DNA of 64,000 bases from assembly GCF_004153165.1 (NCBI RefSeq), contig NZ_SEMD01000010.1:46797-110796 (forward strand), written 5' to 3'. Each line of letters starts with the position of its first letter. The stretch's first letter is position 1. This document shows, in pieces, positions 16,597-25,942 of this stretch. A model generated the notes under the pieces. That model was not told the DNA's origin. It made no database searches and worked only from the letters and a program-made list of their open reading frames with translations. The translations under genes and the position numbers were made by a program. The stretch is from Sporolactobacillus sp. THM7-4 (GTDB lineage Bacteria > Bacillota > Bacilli > Bacillales > Sporolactobacillaceae).

Positions 16597-17970
16597 TCAT
16601 TTATGTAAGATAATCTGACAAATCCAAATAATGAATTGCAGACTAAGACTAAAAAGCAGGCTTAAATATAATGAAAAAAGGGGTGAAAGAGGAGAGTTGA
16701 AAAAAAACAGACAAGCCAGGATTCCGATAAATAACGGCAGTACCTTTACCATCGTCACTTTTTCCCTGGAAATGACAAAGAGTAAAAATGTAGGGACAGA
16801 AACCACGCAAAGAGCAGTAAAGATCCGAACGCATGTATAAAGAAGAGCCGTTGTTGGGCGAAGGATGGCAAATAAAAGCATGACGGGACCAAGAGAAGAT
16901 ATATATAGCCTCTTTAAAAATGAACGATCGACTTTCTCATTTTTTATAATAAACAATAGGAATGTATCCATTATTGATTTCACGCCGACCATACTGCTAA
17001 CAAGACTAATTGAGATGACCACCATGACCAGTAAGGAGATAAAAAAAGTGGATGAATGCGGCATCTCCTGTGGGATCTGACTGACGAACGAAGGGATATC
17101 CCATCCTGTTGTCTGTGCATAGACGGCGATCATCATCAAGGTGATCATCAGACTTGCCCAGCAAAAAGCAGCAGACGTATAAATCGTTTTCACTCTGTTT
17201 TCTTTCATGCAAAATCGTATATGCCATAGGGATAAATTGGTTAGAAGATAACCAAAAATGACAGGAATCATGAGAAACCACATGTACGGTTCCTGATTTT
17301 TTGAGAATAAACGGGACTGGTTTATAGATTTTTGCTGAGTCCAGTTATGATAGATCGAGTAAATACCGTTAGTTAAGTAAACATAGAGCAAAAGGCATAC
17401 AATCGTAAAGAAAATGAAAAAGATAAGAACCCGGCTGACTTTTCCAATCGCCTCCAGGCCGCCGACAACGGCGTAGACATAAAGAAGAAATAGCAATGAA
17501 ATAAGTACCCACTTTTGCGATAGATTGAATACTTGGGGAATAAGCAGGGTTGTCCAGGTTATCTCGGCCATTAAAGCAACAAATGCAATGAGACCCATTG
17601 TTGTTAAAATGACATAGAATGCATAATTTCCGGTGCGATCCTTAAAGAATGTGAGTCCGGTATGGTTGGGATTATTGAGATGTACTGAAATACTGTAGCG
17701 GATGAATTTTTCAAATAGAATCGTTATCAGAAAAGTGATGATGCTGAACAGGGCACCCCAAATGAAGTGATGACCTGCTATAAACTCAAAAAGGATCAGA
17801 ATAAAAAAGCCTTTGAAAAGGTGAGCCAAAAGGAGAAAAGTGCCATCATGCAGTCCAAACTTTACATTAGGTTCTATATAATCAAAGACGGATGATACTC
17901 GATTCAAATAGGGTAATACTAAAAATAAAAGTAGTAAATAAGGAAGAATAAGGCTATTTTCATTTATCAT
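16597..17970 (-). CDS. Polytopic membrane transporter, sodium:solute symporter-like
   Basis: 457-residue protein of about 12-13 hydrophobic helices with short loops. Its layout recalls LeuT-fold sodium:solute symporters: GLTFFKDRTGN before helix 3 and the AVVGGLEAIGKVSR segment, like the GG-x-x-x-V stretch after helix 5 of SSS proteins. The match is distant and I would not name a substrate. ATG 17970 overlaps the end of the response-regulator gene by 11 bp (ATGATAAATGA), implying translational coupling. Its place in the sensor operon suggests it takes up the sensed solute or is itself part of sensing. Strongly A/T-rich. Confidence 0.65.
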   Translation of the reverse strand: MINENSLILPYLLLLFLVLPYLNRVSSVFDYIEPNVKFGLHDGTFLLLAHLFKGFFILILFEFIAGHHFIWGALFSIITFLITILFEKFIRYSISVHLNNPNHTGLTFFKDRTGNYAFYVILTTMGLIAFVALMAEITWTTLLIPQVFNLSQKWVLISLLFLLYVYAVVGGLEAIGKVSRVLIFFIFFTIVCLLLYVYLTNGIYSIYHNWTQQKSINQSRLFSKNQEPYMWFLMIPVIFGYLLTNLSLWHIRFCMKENRVKTIYTSAAFCWASLMITLMMIAVYAQTTGWDIPSFVSQIPQEMPHSSTFFISLLVMVVISISLVSSMVGVKSIMDTFLLFIIKNEKVDRSFLKRLYISSLGPVMLLFAILRPTTALLYTCVRIFTALCVVSVPTFLLFVISREKVTMVKVLPLFIGILACLFFFNSPLSPLFSLYLSLLFSLSLQFIIWICQIILHK

Positions 17971-18673
17971 CAGACTTGGCCTTTCCGTGTTTAAATTGTG
18001 TGGGAGTCATCTTTTCATACTTTTTGAAAGAATTTGTAAAATAGTTCTGAGTGGAAAAACCGACTGAATCGGAGATATACTGAATCGAATACTCAGGGTG
18101 ATCATTCATCAATTGTTTTGCCTGATTGATTCTGACCTGGGCAAGATAATCTTTGAAGGAAAGATTCAATTCTTCGTTAAATTTTTTACTAAGATAATTT
18201 GGTGAGACGTGGACAAAGTCAGCAATATCCTGCAGATGTAAGTTTTCTTGATACCGCTCTTGAATGAAGTTAAGTACTTTTTGCATTAATGGTGTGAGAT
18301 TATGCATGCTGTTTTGCCTGATGTATTTATCGAGTACATCATATAGTTCCCTTTCAACAATCGGTTTTACGATATAATCCATCACATTTAACTTAATTGC
18401 GCGTTTGGCGTAATCGAAATTCTGATAAGCGGTTACAATCACGATGTCCAGTTTTATTGACTTTTCCTGTAGTTTCTCAGCCAAATCCAGGCCTGATTCC
18501 CCGTATAGCTGAATGTCCAGCAATGCCAGATGTATGTTATGTTCACTTGCCATTTCAAGTGCAGTAATGCCATCATCGGCCGTGTAAATATGCCAATGCG
18601 GATAACGGTTGTAAATCAACTGAAAAAGCTGCTCCAATTCCAGATATTCATCATCAACCAATAATACGTTCAT
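17960..18673 (-). CDS. AraC-type response regulator (YesN-like)
   Basis: 237 residues. N-terminal receiver domain with VDDE, phospho-acceptor Asp53 in LALLDIQLYGESG, Thr81 in VTAYQNFDYA and Lys103 in DYIVKP. C-terminal AraC helix-turn-helix pair, seen as QDIADFVHVSPNYLSKKF and GFSTQNYFTNSFKKYEKMTP. ATG 18673 has GGAGG 7 nt upstream and lies 2 nt after the kinase stop; an in-frame upstream ATG at 18703 lies inside the kinase gene. It probably activates nearby minus-strand amide genes or its own operon; that is inference from context. Confidence 0.9.
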   Translation of the reverse strand: MNVLLVDDEYLELEQLFQLIYNRYPHWHIYTADDGITALEMASEHNIHLALLDIQLYGESGLDLAEKLQEKSIKLDIVIVTAYQNFDYAKRAIKLNVMDYIVKPIVERELYDVLDKYIRQNSMHNLTPLMQKVLNFIQERYQENLHLQDIADFVHVSPNYLSKKFNEELNLSFKDYLAQVRINQAKQLMNDHPEYSIQYISDSVGFSTQNYFTNSFKKYEKMTPTQFKHGKAKSDDK

Positions 18674-18675
18674 AA

Positions 18676-19425
18676 TCAATCCTCCACTATGGTATATGGC
18701 CAAATGACTTTTGCTACTGTTTCCTGGTTTGCGCTTTTAGAGATGCTGACTTCGGTGTACAAGTCGAAAAGAAGGTTAAGTCTTTTTCGTATATTCTCTA
18801 ATCCAATACCGTTAGCAGCATAAATATCAAGAGGTTTAGTACCATTATCCACGACTCGCAGTTCAATCCAATTTCCTATACGTTTAAGGGAGATGGATAA
18901 GTTTTTGTCACCTTTCTTTTGGCTGAGAGCATGTTTAAAGGCATTTTCAACTAATATCTGAAGCGTGTATGGAGGGATTCCAGCCCTTAAATCCATTTCA
19001 TTTACGTAAATCTCCACATTAAGTTTATTTCCAAATCTGAGCTTTTGAATATAAAAATAGTTTCTCACCTGGTCAAGTTCCATATAAAAAGGAATTATGT
19101 CTTTCTTGTCTGTGTATTTGTAGCGCAGATACATGGAAAACCGCTCAATACCTTCAATCAGATCTTTCTGCCTGTTCAGACGAGCGAGCGACAAAATAAT
19201 GTTCAGGGTGTTAAACATGAAATGAGGCTGAATTTGCCGACTGAGTTGCAGTAACTCACTTTCATGAAGACGATTTTGCAGATGTATCTTCATGTTTTCA
19301 AGCTCCAGAAAGTCAATCTCTTTCTCGATAATAGGCAAAGAAATAAGAAGAAAGAAAGCCAGTACGCTGGTCAGGACACAAGTAAAAACCATTCCCTCAA
19401 ATAAGTAGAACATCAAAGTCATCAT
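18676..19425 (-). CDS. LytS/YesM-type sensor histidine kinase
   Basis: Short membrane sensor kinase of about 249 residues. One or two N-terminal helices, a short linker, then the His_kinase box SRQIQPHFMFNTLNIILSL with phospho-acceptor His, the N-box QILVENAFKHAL and the G-box NGIGLENIRKRL. There is almost no extracellular domain, so the signal may be sensed within the membrane or through the downstream symporter-like protein. GCGGGGG precedes clustered ATGs at 19425 and 19422 at tight spacing; TTG or ATG near 19413 is also possible. It partners the regulator 2 nt downstream. Confidence 0.88.
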   Translation of the reverse strand: MMTLMFYLFEGMVFTCVLTSVLAFFLLISLPIIEKEIDFLELENMKIHLQNRLHESELLQLSRQIQPHFMFNTLNIILSLARLNRQKDLIEGIERFSMYLRYKYTDKKDIIPFYMELDQVRNYFYIQKLRFGNKLNVEIYVNEMDLRAGIPPYTLQILVENAFKHALSQKKGDKNLSISLKRIGNWIELRVVDNGTKPLDIYAANGIGLENIRKRLNLLFDLYTEVSISKSANQETVAKVIWPYTIVED

Positions 19426-19696
19426 TCCCCCGCAATTCTTAGCATATTTTAGCACAATTAGTTGACAGACTGAAATGGTTTAGAAACGGATGAAGGTTTC
19501 ATCACAAAGGATTGATTGGGGCAGGCGAGAATTTCCTCAACACTTACAGAAGAATTAAAATATAAATTTCGCAGACATGAAAAAGACCGGTCTTGTTATT
19601 TGGAGGCTAACCATTAAGCATGGGGATGAATCCGGCAAGGAAAATAGCTTGATCAATTACATAACGATCTCCTTTTTTCGATGAATATTTTTTTCT
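19426..19696. other. Divergent regulatory region, nothing else identified
   Basis: Promoter space between the minus-strand sensor operon and the plus-strand sigma-54 unit. I see no gene, hairpin or strong promoter match before the paired upstream sites at 19697-19729. Confidence 0.4.
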
Positions 19697-19729
19697 ATGC
19701 AGTTGGGCATGATCTATGCAAAAATGAAT
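19697..19729. promoter_or_regulatory. Candidate enhancer sites for the sigma-54 activator (copy 1)
   Basis: ATGC-N6-GCAT at 19697-19710 is a perfect dyad; a second copy with one mismatch (ATGC-N6-GAAT) is at 19716-19729, 19 bp start to start. Both are preceded by CT. They lie about 80-110 bp upstream of the -24/-12 promoter at 19806. The same pair, with the same 19-bp spacing, precedes the aminotransferase promoter at 24151-24183. Confidence 0.65.
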
Positions 19730-19805
19730 GAAAGGGATAATGAAAATTTAGAAATGTCTTTCTCTTTTTGGCTTTATCGCTCCATTATTCTGGCCTGAAT
19801 AAATT

Positions 19806-19821
19806 TGGCACGAAATTTGCA
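19806..19821 (+). promoter_or_regulatory. Sigma-54 (-24/-12) promoter of the APC permease gene
   Basis: TGGCACG-AAAT-TTGCA matches the sigma-54 consensus exactly, with GG at 19807-19808, GC at 19819-19820 and 10 bp between. Transcription should start near 19832, leaving a leader of about 370 nt before the permease gene. Confidence 0.9.
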
Positions 19822-19897
19822 TGGAGTTTTTTAGATACCTCAGGCAAGCGAGCTTGTCAAAGGTGATTCTATATTCATTTGGAGAGAAGGATGATAA

Positions 19898-20032
19898 ATG
19901 AAGGCAACTCATCACTTTGAAACGTTCACATGGATTATGGCCTGCCGTTCAGCCTGGTCGTGGTTACATGGGCACATGAAGCATGTTATCCACTATCCAA
20001 TAAAAGCTGGAAATACGTTTAAACAGATCTAA
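19898..20032 (+). CDS. Possible 44-residue leader protein
   Basis: ATG 19898 follows GGAGAGAAGG (19881-19890) at 7-nt spacing and opens a 44-codon frame ending in TAA at 20030. It lies inside the long leader of the sigma-54 transcript. The product would be basic and rich in His, Trp and Met (for example HHFETFTWIMACRSAWSWL). It could be a leader peptide, a small protein or chance. No homologue is known to me. Confidence 0.35.
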   Translation: MKATHHFETFTWIMACRSAWSWLHGHMKHVIHYPIKAGNTFKQI

Positions 20033-20201
20033 GCCGGACCAATATGGACCTGCCATGTGTATCTATAGATACCGATAGGTTTTAACTGGTTAAGTCCCCG
20101 GAACCACACTGGAAATGCTATGAGAAAAAGACTTGAATCTATCGCTGTGATCCCTTAGCAGACAAATTTATTTAAAAAATCAGAATACGAGGTGGTATAA
20201 T

Positions 20202-21635
20202 ATGTCGGAAGTTCATGAACTCAAGCACAATGTATTGACAAAAGCAGATTCTGTCATCATGGGCATCGCGGGAACTGCTCCTGCCTACACAATTTCGGCC
20301 AGCACGGCGTCCCTGGTCGCTGCAGTCGGAGTCATGGGACCAGGCTCGATATTGTATGCGGCAATTGTTATGTTTGGCATTGCTTTTGCATTTATGTATC
20401 TGAATCGCTGGCGGTCGGACGCCGGGGCAAGTTACGCGTGGGTCGGACGGGCCATTCATCCCGCACTTGGATTTATGAGCGGTTGGGCACTGATTGTTGC
20501 AACCTGCCTGTTTATGATCGCCGGATCTTTGCCTGTCGGGTCAGCAACTCTTGACCTGATTGCGCCATCGCTGAGCAATAACGTGCCTGCCGTTACCCTG
20601 GTCGGTGCCTTGTGGTTTCTGTCTATGAATATCTTAATCATGGTTGGCATCCGGATTACAACAAAGTTTCAAAAGTTTATGACGCTTATGGAAGTATTGA
20701 TTCTGCTCGTAATCGCGATCGGCGCGTTTGTAAAGTTTGGCATCCATCCTGTGAATTCCTTTTCATGGTCGTGGTTTTCGCCGAGCGGATTCAGTCTCAA
20801 CACATTTATGGCCGGGTCGCTTGTTGCCATTTTCTATTATTGGGGCTGGGATGTCACAGCAAATCTTACAGAAGAAACAAAAGACAGAAACCGGGCGCCT
20901 GGATTTGGCGGCGTTTTCGGTATGATTGGCATCTTTGTCTTGTTTGAACTGCTGCAAATTGCGTTCCAAATGGGATTGACATCGAAACAGATTACGAATG
21001 CGAGCACCAACCTGCTGCCTGCAGTCGGGAATATGATCTTCCCGCGTCCATGGGGCAACATTGCTATTCTGGCGGTCATGGTCAGCACCGTTGCGACTTT
21101 GGAAACATCCCTGTTGCAGGCAAGCCGGACCCTTTATTCAATGGGACGCGACAGTGTGCTGGGGAACAAGTTTGGCCATCTCCATCCGCGCTTCAACACG
21201 CCATGGCTTGCCGGAATCGTCATTGGTATTGTGTCGCTGCTGCTCTTTGTTATTTCCAGTTTCAGTTCCGGCGTCAATGCATTGATGACCGATGCCATCA
21301 CTGCGATCGGATTGCAGATTGCATTTTACTATGGACTGACAGGGTTTGCCTGTGCCTGGTACTATCGGCACGAATTAACGCACGATTTCAAGACATTTTT
21401 TATGCGAGGACTATGGCCTGTCCTTTCTGCATTGTTTCTGTGGGTCATTGCCATCTATGATATTCCCCAAATGGGCTGGCAGACAGATGTTATTGGCCTT
21501 GGGACGCTGTTCATTGGTGTGATTCCCCTTATCTACTATCGTATCAGACTCAAAAGCCTTTTCTATACTGTGCAGCGCGAAGCCAGTCAGCTGGAGACCG
21601 CCGCAAGTAGTACGCCGACACAATCCAGGGCATAA
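20202..21635 (+). CDS. APC-family permease, putative putrescine/amino acid importer
   Basis: 477 residues with about 12 helices. N-terminal MGIAGTAPAYTISAST is the APC helix-1 binding segment and SDAGASYAWVGRAI follows helix 2; SRTLYSMGRDSVLGNKFG is the conserved helix 8-9 loop. GAGGTGG is 6 nt before ATG. It is read from a sigma-54 promoter whose activator gene is the next gene, and the aminotransferase gene with the same promoter type follows. Uptake of putrescine or a related amine is therefore the best inference; the APC family also contains amino acid transporters. A strong terminator follows. Confidence 0.84.
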   Translation: MSEVHELKHNVLTKADSVIMGIAGTAPAYTISASTASLVAAVGVMGPGSILYAAIVMFGIAFAFMYLNRWRSDAGASYAWVGRAIHPALGFMSGWALIVATCLFMIAGSLPVGSATLDLIAPSLSNNVPAVTLVGALWFLSMNILIMVGIRITTKFQKFMTLMEVLILLVIAIGAFVKFGIHPVNSFSWSWFSPSGFSLNTFMAGSLVAIFYYWGWDVTANLTEETKDRNRAPGFGGVFGMIGIFVLFELLQIAFQMGLTSKQITNASTNLLPAVGNMIFPRPWGNIAILAVMVSTVATLETSLLQASRTLYSMGRDSVLGNKFGHLHPRFNTPWLAGIVIGIVSLLLFVISSFSSGVNALMTDAITAIGLQIAFYYGLTGFACAWYYRHELTHDFKTFFMRGLWPVLSALFLWVIAIYDIPQMGWQTDVIGLGTLFIGVIPLIYYRIRLKSLFYTVQREASQLETAASSTPTQSRA

Positions 21636-21685
21636 GATGATTGAAATTTTAATCGCTTAGTAAAAAGAAAATGGCGAGATTTGGT

Positions 21686-21734
21686 AAAAAGTTCTTTACT
21701 CAGATGGAAACCATCCAACAGTAAAGAACTTTTT
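21686..21734. terminator. Strong terminator after the APC permease gene
   Basis: AAAAAGTTCTTTACT (21686-21700) is perfectly complementary to AGTAAAGAACTTTTT (21720-21734); the loop contains a further GATGG/CCATC pairing. The rest of the 21636-21941 gap shows nothing beyond this and the leader of the next gene. Confidence 0.88.
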
Positions 21735-21941
21735 GCTCTGCTTACAGCTCTAAAATTGAAGCTCGATAGCTTTTTTTGGCGTGAAGCGATGCTTTCTGGT
21801 TGGCAATCAATAATAAATCCCGAATACGGCTTGTTAAAAAGTCAATAAAAGGAGTTGAGAAAGTCAGTGATAAGATCTGCCCTATCATGTCATCTATAAT
21901 GACTTGTTATGTTAAAATAATTCCTGAAGGGGGAATGTCTT

Positions 21942-24041
21942 ATGCTTCCGATTCCAAATAATAAGATCAGGCCCATTATATCCGTCTCGCTTGAGCAGAT
22001 CCGAAAAGATCCGAATCAGTTACCGAATTATTCAGATTATTTATTTATCAAAGATGAAAATCATCTTATCGGTTATGTTAATGTACGAGATATTTTTTCA
22101 AAAAACAAGCGTGTGAAGCCGCTCGGACAACTGAGGAAAAGCATCCATTCTCTCGAAAAGGCCTGTTTTATCGAGAAAGAGGTTTCTCTCCCTGATCTTT
22201 ATCAGGTGATTGGTGCGGCAGTCACACTAATTAAAGATGGGCAGAATCATATCGTCGGTTACATAAAAAGGGAAGACTTGCTGATTGCCCTTTTTCAGGA
22301 TGAGAACCAAAATACGGATCTATTAAAAACGATATTAAAATCGATACCCATGGGTATATTTGTGATTAATCGTGAAAAAAACATAATTAATGTCAATGAA
22401 TCGGCCCTGCAAATGACGAAGTGCCGGCTGGATGAGGTTTTAAACAGGCCCGCTGAAAAGATTTTTAATTGGAAAGATATTCATCGCGTGTTTGCAACGG
22501 GAGAGACGATACTGAATCAAATTCTTGTCAGGGACCAGGTCAGTATTCTCGCTGACTATAGTCCGATTCTCAGGCCGGACCACGAGGTGGAAGGCATCGT
22601 CATCGTTGTTCAGGATTTGCCCATGGTTGAGAAAATGGCGATGGAGATTGAAACCGTCAGGAACTTAAATAATGATCTGAATGCGGTGTTATCCAGTATT
22701 TATGACGAAATTTTAGTTTTAAATCCTCAGGGTAAATTAATGCGCTGCAGCGAAACGATGACTCCAGAATATTGGAATTTGAATTTCAAAAATCTGGTCG
22801 GTGTCAACCTGCTTTCCCTTGAAAAAAAAGGGGAGTTTCGTCCGGCTGTGATCGAGCACGTGATCGAAGAAAAGAAAAAGTATTCAATTGTGCAGGAGAC
22901 ATCGGGAGGAAAAAAGGTTCTGGCCGTCGGTACTCCCGTTTTTGACGACTCCGGGGAAATCCAAAGAATTATTATTGCTTTGCGGGATATCACGGAAACA
23001 GCCAAGTTAAAATCGGAATTGTCCAAGTATAAAAAAGAACTGGCTGGTCTCAAAAAACAAGATCATTTCCTGCAACAAATGGTTTATCGAAGTGCGAAAA
23101 TGGAAGAATTGATGATGCGTGTCAAAAAGATCGCCGAATTTTCCTCAACGGTTTTAATCAGCGGTGAGTCAGGTGTGGGCAAAGAAGTCATTGCCAGAGC
23201 TATTCATGAAATGGGAAATCGTTCGGAGAAACCTTTTCTAAAGCTTAATTGCGGGGCTATTCCGGAAAACTTACTGGAAAGCGAACTGTTCGGTTATGTG
23301 AAGGGGGCTTTTACCGGAGCAAGTACAAACGGTAAAAAGGGCTATTTTGAGCAGGCCAGCGGCGGCGTGCTGTTTCTGGATGAAATTGGCGAGCTCCCGT
23401 TGCAGCTGCAGGTTAAGCTCCTCAGAGTTCTTCAGGAAAATGAAGTTGTTCCGCTCGGGAGCACGAAAGCGATACCGGTGAACGTTCAGATCGTGGCGGC
23501 AACGAATCGCAATCTGACCGAAATGATAAAGAAAGGGAAATTTCGTGAGGATCTGTATTATCGGCTCAATGTCATCCCGATTCATGTACCGCCTCTGCGG
23601 GAACGGACAGAAGATATCGCCTTGCTTGCCGTCCATTTTCTCAAGCAGTTTAATAGTAAATACAAGAAGAACTATGTTTTTATGCCGGATGCGTTAAATA
23701 TTCTGGAACTCTATAGCTGGCCGGGAAATATCCGGGAACTGCAAAATGTCGTGGAACGCCTGATTGTTGTGTCTGACAGTGAGACCATCCATGCTGACCT
23801 TGTGAACAAGCTGGTTAAGTTTGATCAGCGGTATGCCGATGAAGGCTCCTGGGTAAAACGAGTGATTCCAATGAAAAAGGCAATGAAAAATCTGGAGGAA
23901 CACTTGATTTTGCTGGCGATGAAACAATACAAAACAACAACGAGAGCAGCAAAAGCATTAGGCATCAGCCAATCTTCAGTCAGCAGAAAATATAACAAAA
24001 TGATCGGGGAGAAACACGGATTAAAGGAAATGATGAAATGA
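21942..24041 (+). CDS. Sigma-54-dependent transcriptional activator (CBS-PAS-PAS-AAA+-HTH)
   Basis: Bacterial enhancer-binding protein of 699 residues. Residues 1-120 look like a degenerate CBS pair (YLFIKDENHLIGYVNVRD; HIVGYIKREDLL); two PAS-like domains follow (about 125-235 and 245-355). The AAA+ domain has Walker A GESGVGKE (408-415), the sigma-54 contact loop GAFTGA (455-460) and Walker B VLFLDE (476-481). The C-terminal Fis/TyrR-type helix-turn-helix is TRAAKALGISQSSVSRKY. GAAGGGGG is 8 nt before ATG. It lies between the two transcription units that carry perfect -24/-12 promoters, so it very likely controls both. The signal may bind the PAS or CBS part; amine or GABA is a guess. Confidence 0.93.
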   Translation: MLPIPNNKIRPIISVSLEQIRKDPNQLPNYSDYLFIKDENHLIGYVNVRDIFSKNKRVKPLGQLRKSIHSLEKACFIEKEVSLPDLYQVIGAAVTLIKDGQNHIVGYIKREDLLIALFQDENQNTDLLKTILKSIPMGIFVINREKNIINVNESALQMTKCRLDEVLNRPAEKIFNWKDIHRVFATGETILNQILVRDQVSILADYSPILRPDHEVEGIVIVVQDLPMVEKMAMEIETVRNLNNDLNAVLSSIYDEILVLNPQGKLMRCSETMTPEYWNLNFKNLVGVNLLSLEKKGEFRPAVIEHVIEEKKKYSIVQETSGGKKVLAVGTPVFDDSGEIQRIIIALRDITETAKLKSELSKYKKELAGLKKQDHFLQQMVYRSAKMEELMMRVKKIAEFSSTVLISGESGVGKEVIARAIHEMGNRSEKPFLKLNCGAIPENLLESELFGYVKGAFTGASTNGKKGYFEQASGGVLFLDEIGELPLQLQVKLLRVLQENEVVPLGSTKAIPVNVQIVAATNRNLTEMIKKGKFREDLYYRLNVIPIHVPPLRERTEDIALLAVHFLKQFNSKYKKNYVFMPDALNILELYSWPGNIRELQNVVERLIVVSDSETIHADLVNKLVKFDQRYADEGSWVKRVIPMKKAMKNLEEHLILLAMKQYKTTTRAAKALGISQSSVSRKYNKMIGEKHGLKEMMK

Positions 24042-24081
24042 AGAAGCAGGGAATGCGTAACACGCAGATCCCTGCTTCTTC
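24040..24081 (+). terminator. Terminator overlapping the activator stop codon
   Basis: GAAGAAGCAGGGA (24040-24052) pairs with TCCCTGCTTCTTC (24069-24081), with an inner TGCGT/ACGCA stem. The stem begins inside the TGA stop codon. Confidence 0.85.
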
Positions 24082-24150
24082 ATTTGTTGCGCTAAATTTA
24101 TGACTGACCCCATCGTACGATTTTAATTTTACCTGGATGTGTTATGTGTT

Positions 24151-24183
24151 ATGCAAAAAATCATAGATTATGCAAAGACGCAT
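24151..24183. promoter_or_regulatory. Candidate enhancer sites for the sigma-54 activator (copy 2)
   Basis: ATGC-N6-TCAT (24151-24164, one mismatch) and ATGC-N6-GCAT (24170-24183, perfect), 19 bp start to start and each preceded by TT. They lie about 155-190 bp upstream of the -24/-12 promoter at 24338. They mirror the pair at 19697-19729. Confidence 0.65.
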
Positions 24184-24337
24184 TATTAATACTCGTGTTT
24201 TAAAAGCTTTTTATCTCAGGAACAGAAAATATATTGAAAGATGGGTGAGTCAGGGACATCTTGACAATATGGCTTTTATTTCTCAAATCGCCTCTTTTTC
24301 ATAACATGATCGATAAAGAATAAAACAGGCTAATAAT

Positions 24338-24353
24338 TGGCACGAAAATTGCA
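24338..24353 (+). promoter_or_regulatory. Sigma-54 (-24/-12) promoter of the aminotransferase gene
   Basis: TGGCACG-AAAA-TTGCA is an exact consensus match, GG at 24339-24340 and GC at 24351-24352. The start of transcription would be near 24364, about 64 nt before the gene. Escherichia coli ygjG is also known to be sigma-54-dependent. Confidence 0.92.
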
Positions 24354-24382
24354 TGAAATAAGAAGAGATCAGCCAAGGATGA

Positions 24383-25795
<1,413 letters not shown>

Positions 25796-25837
25796 ACAGA
25801 GAAGCATTGTCGGTATAGTATAGTCGATTTTCTCTTT

Positions 25838-25857
25838 GGCTTTCTTACAGGAAAGCC
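25838..25857 (+). terminator. Hairpin between aminotransferase and dehydrogenase genes
   Basis: GGCTTTC (25838-25844) pairs with GAAAGCC (25851-25857), followed by CTATTTTAT. A weak or partial terminator that may lower expression of the dehydrogenase gene relative to the aminotransferase gene. Confidence 0.5.
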
Positions 25858-25942
25858 CTATTTTATACCTTTAAAGTATAGAAAATTCGAACAATAGACT
25901 TGGCAAATGAATTCATCATCCAACTTCAAAGGGGGAATTAAA

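Noticed and set aside
25880-25942. A third sigma-54 promoter before the aldehyde dehydrogenase gene (CTTGGCAAATGAATTC)
   Set aside because: The -12 GC element is missing at the required distance; only the GG part is present.
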